Source: an uncultured Methanolobus sp. (GTDB lineage: Archaea; Halobacteriota; Methanosarcinia; Methanosarcinales; Methanosarcinaceae). Taken from it: a stretch of DNA of 64,000 nt. Shown here in pieces: positions 9,901-17,412 of this stretch. The translations under genes were made by a program, and so were the position numbers. The stretch lies in the NCBI RefSeq assembly GCF_963667555.1, contig NZ_OY763421.1, forward strand, positions 699,562 through 763,561. Reading direction: 5' to 3'. The notes under the pieces are model-generated. The model was not told the origin of the DNA and ran no database searches. It saw only the letters and a program-made list of their open reading frames with translations. Each line of letters starts with the position of its first letter. Within the stretch, counting starts at the first letter, position 1.

Positions 9901-10350
9901 TACTATTGCAGCCCTTGAATCGTCTGTTCTGTAAAGTTCTGCAATCAATGAATCTGTAATTCTTTCATCTCCTACTTTTCCTAAACTATAGGTAGCAACA
10001 TGACGCAGAGATTCAGATTCTTCTTCATTAAGGAATATTCTTTCAAGTGGTTTTGCAGCTCTATTACTCCCAGTTTCTCCCAGCATTTCTGCTGCATTGA
10101 TTCTATTTTCCTGAGTTTCAGATTCATTTTCAAGAATATCAATCCACTTTGTAATGTTCTTGTCTTCATCAGTATAAACTATGGATTCAAAAGATTCCAT
10201 AATGAATGAAAATATGCTGGAATTGTCGGTTACCTGGCTATTGTTTGTACTCATATTTTCCTGATTGCCAGAAACACAGGTCCCAGCTACAAGAACAAAT
10301 ATGAGGATTACTGCGGCCAGTATTAATGGAGTCTTAGCTGTTGTTTTCAT
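6964..10350 (-). CDS. Exported HEAT-repeat protein of two duplicated halves
   Basis: This 1128-residue protein starts with a signal peptide (about residues 1-25, ending near the lipobox-like AGTC). Nearly all the rest is short alpha-helical HEAT/PBS-lyase-type repeats with patterns such as AAEALGKIGDERAV and AAWALGEIGDKRAI. These repeats form curved solenoids that bind other proteins. The chain is two homologous halves, about 46-586 and 587-1120. Each opens with the same kind of segment (FESIVYTDEDKNITKWI and FQSVIHTERNDNVSQWI) and runs in the same repeat order, including a matching GPIEYIIVNDEKW/EPIEYLLLNDEKW block. It is the last gene of a three-gene operon and overlaps the previous gene by 4 bases. 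Function is unknown; a surface scaffold is my inference. Confidence 0.85.
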   Translation of the reverse strand: MKTTAKTPLILAAVILIFVLVAGTCVSGNQENMSTNNSQVTDNSSIFSFIMESFESIVYTDEDKNITKWIDILENESETQENRINAAEMLGETGSNRAAKPLERIFLNEEESESLRHVATYSLGKVGDERITDSLIAELYRTDDSRAAIVALGEIGDKKAVTPLMEVLGNKSAYPEVRYRAAEALGKIGDERAVQLLIDNLKDESSLVASRSAWALGELDNKSAIKPLTQALEDERYGVVRNAGEALQKTGEPVTEIMIDNLHSRNINVRKNSATLLGDLKANDATDELLVIVENREEDDEARASAVNALGDIGNNSTIKQLIKILNDPDEPRKVRLNIPSALRKTDENAAIEPLLDNLNDTDPEVKIRIMDSLEEISSERAIEPIEYLLLNDEKWRVRQQAAITLGRMSGSNSTDAYILALNDESTVVRYTVALNLAKYPDLNATESLVSALTNETDQSTRHTMVQALIIMEDQRAMPILTQIAEDENEYISVRTSAVSGLGNFRSSNSIGLLIQILENTDNSPYMRSAAATSLGKSNDTEAIEILIKVAEDERDFIPVRESAQQALDNIEQNNSGIVYTSNIVEMGFDFTSIVDFFQSVIHTERNDNVSQWIEILEDKSQSEDERSRAAHNLGESEDSRAVEPFLKIMEDTGESDQIRETATTNLGKVGSKKHTKMLIELLDEDPLRAGAAIALGDLGDKTAVEPLMEILANESQPEYMREHSIESLGKLRDERAVELLIRCLEDDSLYYIKGQAAWALGEIGDKRAIEPLTELLNDEREFTVTSSAEALHKLGTPVEVILIENLQDSNNAVRINSIYALRALDEQSAYAIILEIAEDNTEEEDVRRAAISALGRLGNENTIEPLVEILENDDEKRRLRTTVPRTLLNIDEKKAVQILIKELETEDMEIRLSILSAFRGSDDEDKENLSAAIGPIEYIIVNDEKWTVRKEAVLVLAEIAGEDASDTLLLALNDEEHDVRYVAAMYLANIADKNSTEPLICALNNETNEGIRCYMTRALGNTNDSRAVPTLIQLMQNKEEYLNVRIIATESLGTMSYKAATKPLMEILGNKEDSPDIRNAAAFSLGQIGDPTSLELLTGIAEDKEEYPAIRQSAEQSLKMIQEANTS

Positions 10351-11213
10351 AGTTCAACCTCCACCAAAGAACTATTTCCAGGAACCAGTATTTCCTTTTC
10401 AGCTATCTGGTCTTTCCAGATAGCAGTAACTTTCACAATATACTGCTCTCCAGTTTTCCCTTTAACAACGGCTCGGACAGGCATATAACTATCATCCGAA
10501 ATCTCGTTGGAGCTTAGCTCAATAACTCCATCAGGCGAGTCTTTCCATGTACTGAACGGACTTTTAGAATAAGCCGGAACAAGAATTTGATTACTTTCAG
10601 AAGCTAGAACTTCTCTTGTATAGGGATCAATTATACTGATTGTTGTTTCAACACCTTCAGCTCTCCCAAGACCGCTATTTATCACATAAGTATCGATATT
10701 GTAGACCTCCAGCTCTCCTTCAGTTATGGTATCATAACTAAGTTCTACTGAAAGTTCAGGGGGTAAAACATCTACAGTAAAGGATTCTTCGTCAAGGACA
10801 ACTTCATTGTTTACAATTCTAATGTGAACATTTTGTTCTCCAGTAACCTGATATCCAAGCAGCAGAGTTAATCTGTTCTTGCCGGGCTCAAGACTTATCT
10901 TGTCCTGTGTTGAGATATAATTGCTATAACGATAGCCATCATATCCAAAAACGATGAATGTATCAACACTTTTTCCATTTCCATCCACAAAGGCGTTTTC
11001 AGTTTCAACCTTTACTTCTACTTGTTTTGATTCATTGTTCTGTATGACAAGCTCTATTTCGTTCATGTTGTCAGTTCTGATAGTATCCACCCCCAGAGTC
11101 CGGGGTGCATTTATCTCGACAATTTTCACATCAACAGTACTGTCATAGTGCCACCAGATTATGACAGAAATAAGTATAATTCCTGCTATGATCAACGGAA
11201 GTTCTTTTCTCAT
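10347..11213 (-). CDS. Membrane-anchored exported beta-sandwich (CARDB-like) protein
   Basis: This 288-residue protein has one N-terminal membrane helix (about residues 7-23) and then an exported part rich in beta strands. Two sandwich domains can be traced, about 28-150 and 155-288. The spacing of motifs such as ELVIQNNESKQVEVKVE and TYVINSGLGRAEGVETTISI is typical of CARDB/adhesion-type domains that in archaea mediate surface contacts. It has no catalytic motif. It overlaps the upstream regulator gene and the downstream HEAT gene by 4 bases each, which implies coupled translation and a shared function at the cell envelope. The specific role is unknown. Confidence 0.75.
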   Translation of the reverse strand: MRKELPLIIAGIILISVIIWWHYDSTVDVKIVEINAPRTLGVDTIRTDNMNEIELVIQNNESKQVEVKVETENAFVDGNGKSVDTFIVFGYDGYRYSNYISTQDKISLEPGKNRLTLLLGYQVTGEQNVHIRIVNNEVVLDEESFTVDVLPPELSVELSYDTITEGELEVYNIDTYVINSGLGRAEGVETTISIIDPYTREVLASESNQILVPAYSKSPFSTWKDSPDGVIELSSNEISDDSYMPVRAVVKGKTGEQYIVKVTAIWKDQIAEKEILVPGNSSLVEVEL

Positions 11214-11833
11214 TTGTTCTCACCCCTTATCTCTTCGGTCAGTGAGACGCAGTTGGTCAGGCCATACTTCTGTTTAGAGATTATGCCTTTCCTTTCGAGA
11301 TTGGAAAGAATACGTGATGTTTTAGCTTTGGAAAAGTCCAGTCTGTTCACAAGTTCATTCTGAAGCATCTGTCCATTATTATCCACAATTGTTCTGACAA
11401 GTTTTCTCTCATCGCCTTCCAGGGCCATGAGAAGTATTTTATTCACATCTGTGGCAATTGAAGCTTTATTTCCAGCAGAGATACCGGGTTCTATTTCTGC
11501 TTCCATTTCTGCTTCTTTATCATAATTCGGTATTTCCAGATCTGCATCTGTTTCAATACCGGAATTGGATTCAGAACTATTTTTGTTCGCAAACGGGTAG
11601 ATATCCAGAGACAAAGATATCTGGTACAATGCAAAACCTGAGAAAAAACCGGATAATAAAAGCAGGTATGCTTCACCTGTGGTATAAGAGTAGGGAATCT
11701 CGATTATCTTGAAAGATTCTCCTTCAATTTGTATAACTACAGGTGCATCCTGCAGTAGTGTGCTCACTGTAATTATTCCTGCCAGAATTATTATTGCTGC
11801 TGAAATCATTAGTTTTGTTCTTTCCCTTATCAA
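11210..11833 (-). CDS. Membrane-anchored winged-helix transcriptional regulator
   Basis: This 207-residue protein has two membrane helices (about 8-27 and 55-74) enclosing a short outside loop of about 25 residues. An acidic linker (about 80-125) leads to a C-terminal winged helix-turn-helix (about 130-207, MLQNELVNRLDFSKAKTSRILSNLERKGII). This is a one-component design known from several archaeal families, in which a membrane protein carries its own DNA-binding domain. It is the first gene of the operon with the beta-sandwich and HEAT proteins, so it may sense their state or control their expression. The start is a TTG at 11833 with GGTGA just before it; an ATG eight codons later is the alternative. 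Confidence 0.8.
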   Translation of the reverse strand: MIRERTKLMISAAIIILAGIITVSTLLQDAPVVIQIEGESFKIIEIPYSYTTGEAYLLLLSGFFSGFALYQISLSLDIYPFANKNSSESNSGIETDADLEIPNYDKEAEMEAEIEPGISAGNKASIATDVNKILLMALEGDERKLVRTIVDNNGQMLQNELVNRLDFSKAKTSRILSNLERKGIISKQKYGLTNCVSLTEEIRGENK

Positions 11834-12151
11834 GTCACCATCTCACTGTTGACAATTATCACAAGGGATGAAACAAATGATATATTTTGACTGTAACGGG
11901 TATGTGAAACGTATCATTTATTAGAAACCACTGTCATTTGATGCTGTTTTTGATGAAAGGATAATTGCATATAATAACTATAACCCTTTCAACAATAATG
12001 CATCAACCATTAAATAGTTTAAGATTTAATATAATTTATTACTAAAGTATGCTAAAGCAGAACTTGTTTCATTTCTTCTTTAGAGAATACGACTATAACA
12101 TCCAAATTATTAGGCAAGTTTATATAAATGTAGAATTATATTGTGAGTTAG
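11834..12151. promoter_or_regulatory. Divergent promoter region, HEAT operon and sensor kinase
   Basis: The gap of 318 bases holds no ORF. On the plus strand TTTATATAA at 12119-12127 lies 25-33 bases before the kinase ATG, so transcription should start at or next to that ATG and the mRNA would be leaderless. On the minus strand a TATA-like AAATATATC (about 11880-11889) lies some 50 bases before the regulator start. Confidence 0.55.
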
Positions 12152-13627
12152 ATGAGAGCCTCGAAATGTAAGATCCTTATTGTTGATGATGAGCCGCTGA
12201 ATGTGGAACTATTATCTGTCTATCTTGGGGATGACTATGAAATTGTCACCTCATATAATGGAAAGGATGCTCTTGCAAAAGTAAAGGATGAATGCCCGGA
12301 CCTGATACTTCTTGATGTGATGATGCCTGAGATGGACGGATATGATGTCTGCAGGGTTATACGCAACGAGTTCAAGATGGATTTCATACCTATCATCATG
12401 GTCACAGCTCTGACCGACAAAGCAGATCACCAGAGAGGAATTGAGGCTGGTGCAGATGATTTTCTGAAAAAACCAGTTGGTAAGTTCGAGCTTGAAAAGA
12501 AGATCGACTCTCTTTTAAGGATAAAAGAGCAGCATGACAATCTGCTCACTGAAAAGAACAAGGCATATTATTATCTGGATTATGTTGGGATCCTGGTGGC
12601 TGTTCTTGATCTTGATTTCAAAGTTACTACCATTAATAAGAAAGGATCTGATTTCCTTGGTTACAGCCCTGAGAAAATAGTAGGCAGAGAATGGATAGAA
12701 TCTTTCCTTCCGCATGAATCGGTTAGCGATATAAGGGCTCATTATGATGGCCTTGTTTCAGGAAAGGTTAAACCTTATGAATATAGTGAGTTCCCTATCA
12801 TTATAAGTACAGGTGAAGAACGTCTTTTCAGATGGTACGATTCACCACTGAAAGATAATTCCGGCAACAACGTTGGTATTCTTATATCAGGCGAAGATGT
12901 CACCGAGATAAGAGAAGCTGAAAAACAGCTTAAAGAGTACGCCTACCAGCTTGAGAAGTCCAACGACCTCAAGGATCTTTTCACTGATGTCATGAGGCAT
13001 GACCTGCTAAATCCAGCAGGTCTTATACAGTCATTTGTTGACTTACTTATTGAAACTGAAACGGATGAGAGCAAAAAGAACCTGCTGAACAATGTCAGTA
13101 CAGCAACTGAAAAACTCATCTCTATGATAGAAGATGCAGCGCATCTAGCCAAACTTGAATCTGTTGATGATATCAGTTTTGTGCGTGTTGATTTGAATTC
13201 AATTATCGATGATACTGTAAAAGGATTCATGCATCAGGCAATGGAAAAGAACATGGAGATCAGTGTGAGGATGGACGAAGGTTGTCATGCCCTTGCAAAT
13301 CCTATGATAGAAAGGGTTTTTGTGAACCTGGTGTCCAATTCCATAAAATACAGTCCAGAAGGAAGTACTATTACTATTGATGTCACAGATATCGGGGACA
13401 AATGGAAACTCAGCTTCATTGATCAGGGTGACGGTATACCAAATGAGAGCAAAGCATCTGTTTTTGAACGCTTCAAGAGGCTCCATAAGGAGAACATCCG
13501 TGGAACAGGCATTGGTCTTGCAATTGTCAAAAGGATCATGGACCTTCATAAGGAGGTCATCGATGTAGATGACAATCCTGAAGGAAAGGGTAGTGTTTTC
13601 TGGCTGACTCTGAAGAAAGATTCTTAA
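12152..13627 (+). CDS. Hybrid response regulator-PAS-histidine kinase
   Basis: This 491-residue soluble signalling protein has a receiver domain first (about 1-125, phospho-acceptor Asp55 in LILLDVMMPEMDG and Lys in FLKKPVG). A PAS domain follows (about 140-255), then a short coiled segment, a dimerisation/phospho-acceptor region with His283 in DVMRHDLLNPAG, and a HATPase domain with an N box (NLVSNSIKYSP), G1 (DQGDGIP) and G2 (RGTGIGLAIV). The receiver-first order is common in methanogen kinases, which pass phosphate to stand-alone receivers. No membrane segment is present, so the signal is cytoplasmic. The transcript is probably leaderless. Confidence 0.93.
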   Translation: MRASKCKILIVDDEPLNVELLSVYLGDDYEIVTSYNGKDALAKVKDECPDLILLDVMMPEMDGYDVCRVIRNEFKMDFIPIIMVTALTDKADHQRGIEAGADDFLKKPVGKFELEKKIDSLLRIKEQHDNLLTEKNKAYYYLDYVGILVAVLDLDFKVTTINKKGSDFLGYSPEKIVGREWIESFLPHESVSDIRAHYDGLVSGKVKPYEYSEFPIIISTGEERLFRWYDSPLKDNSGNNVGILISGEDVTEIREAEKQLKEYAYQLEKSNDLKDLFTDVMRHDLLNPAGLIQSFVDLLIETETDESKKNLLNNVSTATEKLISMIEDAAHLAKLESVDDISFVRVDLNSIIDDTVKGFMHQAMEKNMEISVRMDEGCHALANPMIERVFVNLVSNSIKYSPEGSTITIDVTDIGDKWKLSFIDQGDGIPNESKASVFERFKRLHKENIRGTGIGLAIVKRIMDLHKEVIDVDDNPEGKGSVFWLTLKKDS

Positions 13628-13730
13628 TTCGCCAGTATTTCTGATTTTTTAAATTGACTTAAGTAGCTTGAATATCATACTTCTTAGCATAAAGTAATCA
13701 TTAAATTCAACTATGCAAGGAGGTTATATG

Positions 13731-14126
13731 ATGGGAAAATATGGGGAAACCGCCATAAAAGCAGCGAAGGCAATAGCAGCGAACAAAGGAGAAAATCCAG
13801 AAGATATTTGGAATCTGATTGCCTCTAATATATTTGGGGCAGGAACTTCTAGTCAGAGAAAAGTTTGTCCACGAAATGCATTTCTGGGCTTATGTGAAGA
13901 AGGCTTAATTAGAGGAATACCAAAGGGTAACTATACTGATTCTGAGAAAAATAAAAAATATGCATTAAAAGCTGTTGAGATTCTGAGAGAAAAATCAAAT
14001 TTAGTGCATGACAAAAAAGCTCTTTGGTTAGAAGTCGCCGGTGAATCAAAATCACACAATAGTCAAATGGATGTTGTTATCACTTTATGGAAAAATGGTT
14101 TCATTAAAGATGAAAAACTGCTGTGA
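13731..14126 (+). CDS. Small conserved protein, DUF6979-like
   Basis: This 131-residue soluble protein starts MGKYGETAIKAAKAI. The start at 13731 is set by a strong AAGGAGG at 13717-13723, so the in-frame ATG at 13713, upstream of that site, is not used. The N-terminal pattern GKYGETA..AA followed by NPEDIWNLIASNIFG, and a cluster of basic residues with SSQRKVCPRNAFLGLCEEGLI, looks like the small family called DUF6979, found sporadically in bacteria and archaea. The gene is more AT-rich than its neighbours, which suggests transfer. The function is unknown, and the family call is from memory. Confidence 0.6.
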   Translation: MGKYGETAIKAAKAIAANKGENPEDIWNLIASNIFGAGTSSQRKVCPRNAFLGLCEEGLIRGIPKGNYTDSEKNKKYALKAVEILREKSNLVHDKKALWLEVAGESKSHNSQMDVVITLWKNGFIKDEKLL

Positions 14127-14377
14127 AATCTCTTAATCAGTAATTTCATATACTTTATATCACCGATAATAAAAATCAGGATGTAATCATCGATTATTTA
14201 GTAAATCGAGTCTTTATCTCAAAAGTAATCACAACTTTCATATCATATATTTTCATATTAGCGAGCAGTGAGTGATACCATAGGTAGCTAATTGAGCGTA
14301 TAAATTGTCGAAACGACGGTAGATATATATGCTCCAGTGCCTAATGTCACTCGATTAACAGGTTAAGAGTGATAAAC
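14127..14377 (+). promoter_or_regulatory. mch promoter region
   Basis: No ORF is seen. A TATA box (AGATATATAT) lies at 14321-14330, about 50 bases before the gene. A perfect GTCG-AAA-CGAC palindrome lies at 14307-14317, immediately upstream of the TATA box, where a repressor or activator could act. The last part is the leader. Confidence 0.5.
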
Positions 14378-15340
14378 GTGATAAGTGTCAACGAAAAGGG
14401 ATTAGCTATAATCGATGAGATGCTTGACTGGGAAGAAGAACTGAAGGTCGAGTCCATAGAACTTGAGAACGGCGCTACTGTCATTGACTGTGGTGTGAAT
14501 GTAGAAGGTGGATATGATGCAGGTATGTATCTTTCCCGTCTCTGTCTTGCAGACCTTGCAGACATCACCTACACCAAGTTCGACCTGAACGGACTTCCAG
14601 TACCAGCTATTCAGGTAGCAACAGATCACCCAACCATCGCATGTATGGCATCCCAGTACGCAGGCTGGAGAATTGCAGTCGGTAAATATTTCGGTATGGG
14701 TTCAGGTCCTGCAAGGGCTCTTGGACTTAAACCAAAAGAACTGTACGAAGAAATAGGCTACAAGGATGACTCTGAGTTTGCAGTCCTTGTAATGGAATCA
14801 AGCCAGATACCAAACGAAGAGGTCGTAGAGTACATTGCAAAGCACTGCAGTGTCGACCCTGAGAACGTCTACATCGCTGTTGCACCAACAGCATCAATTG
14901 CAGGCTGTGTCCAGATCTCAGCACGTATCGTTGAGACAGGTATCCACAAGCTCGAATCCATCGGATACGACATCAACACAATTAAGAGCGGTTTCGGTGT
15001 TGCTCCAATCGCACCTGTAGTCGGTGACGACACAAAGTGCATGGGTTCAACCAATGACTGTATCATCTACTGTGGTGAGACATACTACACCGTTGAGTAC
15101 GGAGATGCTGAGAAGCTGGAAGAGCTTGTCAAGAAGGCACCTTCCACAACTTCAAGAGACTTCGGTAAGCCATTCTACACAACCTTCAAGGAAGCAGAAT
15201 TCGACTTCTTCAAGGTTGACGCAGGAATGTTCGCACCAGCAAAGATCACAGTGAATGATGTCAAGAGCAAGAAGTCATTCACAAGCGGAAGGATCAACCC
15301 TGGCATTCTCCTGGAATCCTTCGGCATAAAAGAGATCTAA
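14378..15340 (+). CDS. mch: Methenyl-tetrahydromethanopterin cyclohydrolase
   Basis: Mch interconverts N5-formyl-H4MPT (or the sarcinapterin derivative) and N5,N10-methenyl-H4MPT. It is the third step of CO2 reduction and, run in reverse, part of methyl oxidation in methylotrophic methanogens. The 320-residue protein shows the family blocks [69 protein letters not shown] and a C-terminal TSGRINPG. The start used is the GTG before ISVNEKG, which matches how Mch proteins usually begin. A GTG nine bases upstream (14369) is possible and has AGG at a usable distance. Codon use is strongly biased, as expected for a highly expressed gene. It is followed by a hairpin terminator. Confidence 0.97.
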   Translation: MISVNEKGLAIIDEMLDWEEELKVESIELENGATVIDCGVNVEGGYDAGMYLSRLCLADLADITYTKFDLNGLPVPAIQVATDHPTIACMASQYAGWRIAVGKYFGMGSGPARALGLKPKELYEEIGYKDDSEFAVLVMESSQIPNEEVVEYIAKHCSVDPENVYIAVAPTASIAGCVQISARIVETGIHKLESIGYDINTIKSGFGVAPIAPVVGDDTKCMGSTNDCIIYCGETYYTVEYGDAEKLEELVKKAPSTTSRDFGKPFYTTFKEAEFDFFKVDAGMFAPAKITVNDVKSKKSFTSGRINPGILLESFGIKEI

Positions 15341-15345
15341 ACCTG

Positions 15346-15381
15346 GATTTAGAATCTGATTTAGAATCTGATTTAGAATCT
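15346..15381. repeat. Three perfect 12-bp tandem repeats
   Basis: GATTTAGAATCT is present three times head to tail at 15346-15357, 15358-15369 and 15370-15381, six bases after the mch stop. Each unit contains AGATTC/GAATCT half-palindromes, so units can pair with each other in RNA. They lie in the 3' UTR of mch. Confidence 0.9.
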
Positions 15382-15410
15382 GAGTTCTAACATACTCAAA
15401 TAATACCGAT

Positions 15411-15438
15411 ACAACCTTAAAGGTTGTATTACTTTTTT
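15411..15438 (+). terminator. Hairpin plus T-tract after mch
   Basis: ACAACCT-TAA-AGGTTGT (15411-15427) forms a 7-bp stem with a three-base loop and is followed by TTTTTT at 15433-15438. This is a good intrinsic-type terminator for mch and lies just before the next gene's ribosome-binding site. Confidence 0.7.
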
Positions 15439-15453
15439 CCTTTTGGAGATTAT

Positions 15454-15927
15454 ATGGAAATCATTAGTACTTCAAAAGGTATCGGTGGCCAGCTTACAGA
15501 ATTCAGAAAACTCGTTAGTGACTCAAAAAAGATCACTTTTATCGGAACAGTTGGTTTCTGCACACCATTTGCCGAGCTTATGGCATTTGTTTTACGAGGC
15601 AGCGATAAAGAAACTGTTTTCCTTCCTGACCTGCGTGCAGATGAAGCGCGCTCAATGGTATTTTCATCCTACGGAATGCAGCTTGATGAAAAGGCAGATC
15701 CTGCTGCAGATACTGTAGTTCTTCTTGGAGGTCTTGCAATGCCAAAGATAGGCGTTGAACCAGGAAAGATGAAAGAGCTTGTCGATGAGCTGACCAAAGA
15801 TGCAGATCAGAAACTTATTATCGGTGTCTGCTTCCAGTCAATGCTAATAAACTGCAACTGGACTGAATTTATCGATTTTGATTATATCATTGATGCAGAT
15901 CTGACTAATGAAGTCAAAAAGCTCTGA
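15454..15927 (+). CDS. DUF2124 family protein
   Basis: This 157-residue protein is of the methanogen-wide DUF2124 family, which has a Rossmann-like alpha/beta fold and no established reaction. It is recognisable from FIGTVGFCTPFAELMAFVLRG near the N-terminus and VVLLGGLAMPKIGVEP in the middle. The start is the ATG at 15454 with GGAGAT eight bases upstream. A longer in-frame extension upstream begins inside the mch terminator and is unlikely to be translated. Its position after mch suggests a link with one-carbon metabolism, but the terminator between them argues that it can be expressed separately. Confidence 0.85.
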   Translation: MEIISTSKGIGGQLTEFRKLVSDSKKITFIGTVGFCTPFAELMAFVLRGSDKETVFLPDLRADEARSMVFSSYGMQLDEKADPAADTVVLLGGLAMPKIGVEPGKMKELVDELTKDADQKLIIGVCFQSMLINCNWTEFIDFDYIIDADLTNEVKKL

Positions 15928-15949
15928 CTTCTGTTCTTTCTCTTTTCTT

Positions 15950-16257
15950 GGGTATGTATAAATCCTGTTTATGTGGTTGATACAGCTCTTGCCCTTTTTT
16001 CTTTCCACAAAAACAATTGTCACTCTAAAAACAAAGCAACCATCCGCCGAAGGCGGCACATTCCAATCACCGCACAGAGAAAATTGCATTCATGCCTGAG
16101 AATTCTACAGAAGGCACGTAAAGAAAGTATTCCACTGCAACATGTCAATTATTTAGTACTAACTGATGGGAGAACGCCGGCTTCGCCGGACCCTTCGGGA
16201 TAATTCAAGTAATTCGCAATCTGCGAAAAATCATAATGGTACGATTTCTACAGAGCC
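15950..16257 (+). mobile_element. MITE-like dispersed repeat, copy 2 (full length)
   Basis: This 308-bp non-coding element sits between two converging genes. The left end GGGTATGTATAAATCCT and the right end (reverse complement GGCTCTGTAGAAATCGT) form imperfect terminal inverted repeats of about 17 bp. Inside are CCGCCGAAGGCGG near 16042-16055 and the pair CCGGCTTCGCCGG and CCCTTCGGG near 16180-16199, all with GAA or TTC loops. It is in the same orientation as copy 4. I see no clear target-site duplication and no transposase. Confidence 0.8.
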
Positions 16258-16266
16258 ATATTATTT

Positions 16267-17301
16267 TCAAAATATCCTGGCATCTACAACCACATGCCAG
16301 ACGCCCGGAGAGTATTTTTTTATCTTCCGGCAGTCCAGTATCTCAACTCTTCTTCCAGCTTTTGTAGCAGCAGCCTGTACTCTCTCCACAGGTCTTGAGA
16401 ATACCATACTTTCAGGAGTTGTTTCATGATAATGGATGATGCCACCTTCTGGTTTCAGGGCGGCAATCCCTGAGTCAAGATAATGATGCGTGGTGTTCAC
16501 ATATCCCATTAGAACCCTGTCAGCAACTCCTTTTGGTGCGACTTCCGCACAGTCTCCGTTTCGTGCTTCAACGATGTGCTCCACTTTATTCAGAACGATG
16601 TTCTCTTTCAGGTATCCGCAGGACTGCGGGTTTATTTCAATTGCAATGATCTTCTCAGGTTTTGCGTGAACTGCCATAGGGATTGTGAAATATCCGATAC
16701 CTGCAAACATGTCAACTATTGTCTCATGGGTGCCGATCTTGCTCATGAGCTTTTTCTCATGGAGATTTCCTTTGGAGAACATCACTTTTGTAACATCGAG
16801 TTTGAAAAGACAGCCGTGCTCTTTGTTTATGGTCTCCGTGTTATTTCCAATAAGAACTTCTCTCTTTGGTAACCTGAACTGGCCGCTGATACCAAGGTCA
16901 CGTACAACTGTGTTGCAGGAGGGGTACATTTTGAGCAGAGCTTCAGCTATTTTCATTTTAAGTTGGTCTATCGAAGGGTCAATTGTGACAACTATAATGT
17001 CACCGACAATCTGCCAGCCAGATGGCAGCTTCTGAATTTCATTTTCGGATAGCTCATATTTCAAAATATCTTCAAGAGACTGCCATTTGTTGTAGAACTC
17101 TGCATCTTCCTGTATAAAAGTTTCAAAGCCCTCAATGTCTTCAGTAACCGGTATCTCAAGCAAGCGCTGGTAAGTTTCAATAAGTTTGATCTTACGTTTA
17201 GGATCAAGTCTGTCTGACTCTGCAAGTTCTATTCTTACTTTTTCCGCATCTTTTATCGGAACCCGGATACTTTTATTTATGGTCATTGGATCAGAGAGCA
17301 T
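16267..17301 (-). CDS. taw2: tRNA wyosine aminocarboxypropyltransferase Taw2 (Trm5/TYW2 family)
   Basis: Taw2 moves the aminocarboxypropyl group of S-adenosylmethionine onto the C7 atom of 4-demethylwyosine at G37 of tRNA-Phe. The 344-residue protein has an N-terminal D1/D2-type region and a class I methyltransferase core with MFAGIGYFTIPMAVHA as motif I. The substrate-side block MGYVNTTHHYLD followed by IIHYHETTPE, and the C-terminal YSPGVWHVVVDARI, are features I associate with Taw2/TYW2. Trm5 usually has an NLP motif in that place, and this is why I do not call it Trm5. A TATA box (AATATATAAA on the plus strand, 17317-17326) lies 16-25 bases before the ATG, so the mRNA may be leaderless. 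Confidence 0.82.
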   Translation of the reverse strand: MLSDPMTINKSIRVPIKDAEKVRIELAESDRLDPKRKIKLIETYQRLLEIPVTEDIEGFETFIQEDAEFYNKWQSLEDILKYELSENEIQKLPSGWQIVGDIIVVTIDPSIDQLKMKIAEALLKMYPSCNTVVRDLGISGQFRLPKREVLIGNNTETINKEHGCLFKLDVTKVMFSKGNLHEKKLMSKIGTHETIVDMFAGIGYFTIPMAVHAKPEKIIAIEINPQSCGYLKENIVLNKVEHIVEARNGDCAEVAPKGVADRVLMGYVNTTHHYLDSGIAALKPEGGIIHYHETTPESMVFSRPVERVQAAATKAGRRVEILDCRKIKKYSPGVWHVVVDARIF

Positions 17302-17362
17302 TTTCTTTTTGGAGCTAATATATAAACATGTGAATCATGTCTTTATATAATGATTAAAGTCA

Positions 17363-17378
17363 TTCGCCAAATAGCGAA
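17363..17378. promoter_or_regulatory. Inverted-repeat operator TTCG-N8-CGAA before the V4R regulator gene
   Basis: A perfect inverted repeat (TTCGC, six-base spacer, GCGAA) lies directly before a TATA-like CATTTAAATA (17379-17388), which itself is about 25-34 bases before the regulator ATG. The site covers the BRE/TATA position of the regulator and faces the divergent taw2 promoter. A TTCG-type element upstream of msvR genes has been described for methanogens; that this is the equivalent site is my inference. Confidence 0.6.
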
Positions 17379-17412
17379 CATTTAAATACGTTGTCGTTTT
17401 ATTCATAATTGC

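Noticed and set aside
15346..15381. Tandem repeats as a CRISPR array
   Set aside because: Units are 12 bp with no spacers; no cas genes are in the window.
15424..15453. Upstream extension of the DUF2124 gene
   Set aside because: It lies in the mch terminator and lacks a ribosome-binding site; the ATG at 15454 has GGAG.
15973..16203. 76-codon frame inside MITE copy 2 as a transposase remnant
   Set aside because: It is not open in the other copies and has no transposase motif.
16267..17301. Assignment as Trm5 (tRNA G37 N1-methyltransferase)
   Set aside because: The NLP-type motif is replaced by MGYVNTTH and the ending is YSPGVWHVVVDAR, which fit Taw2 better. Both share the family fold.
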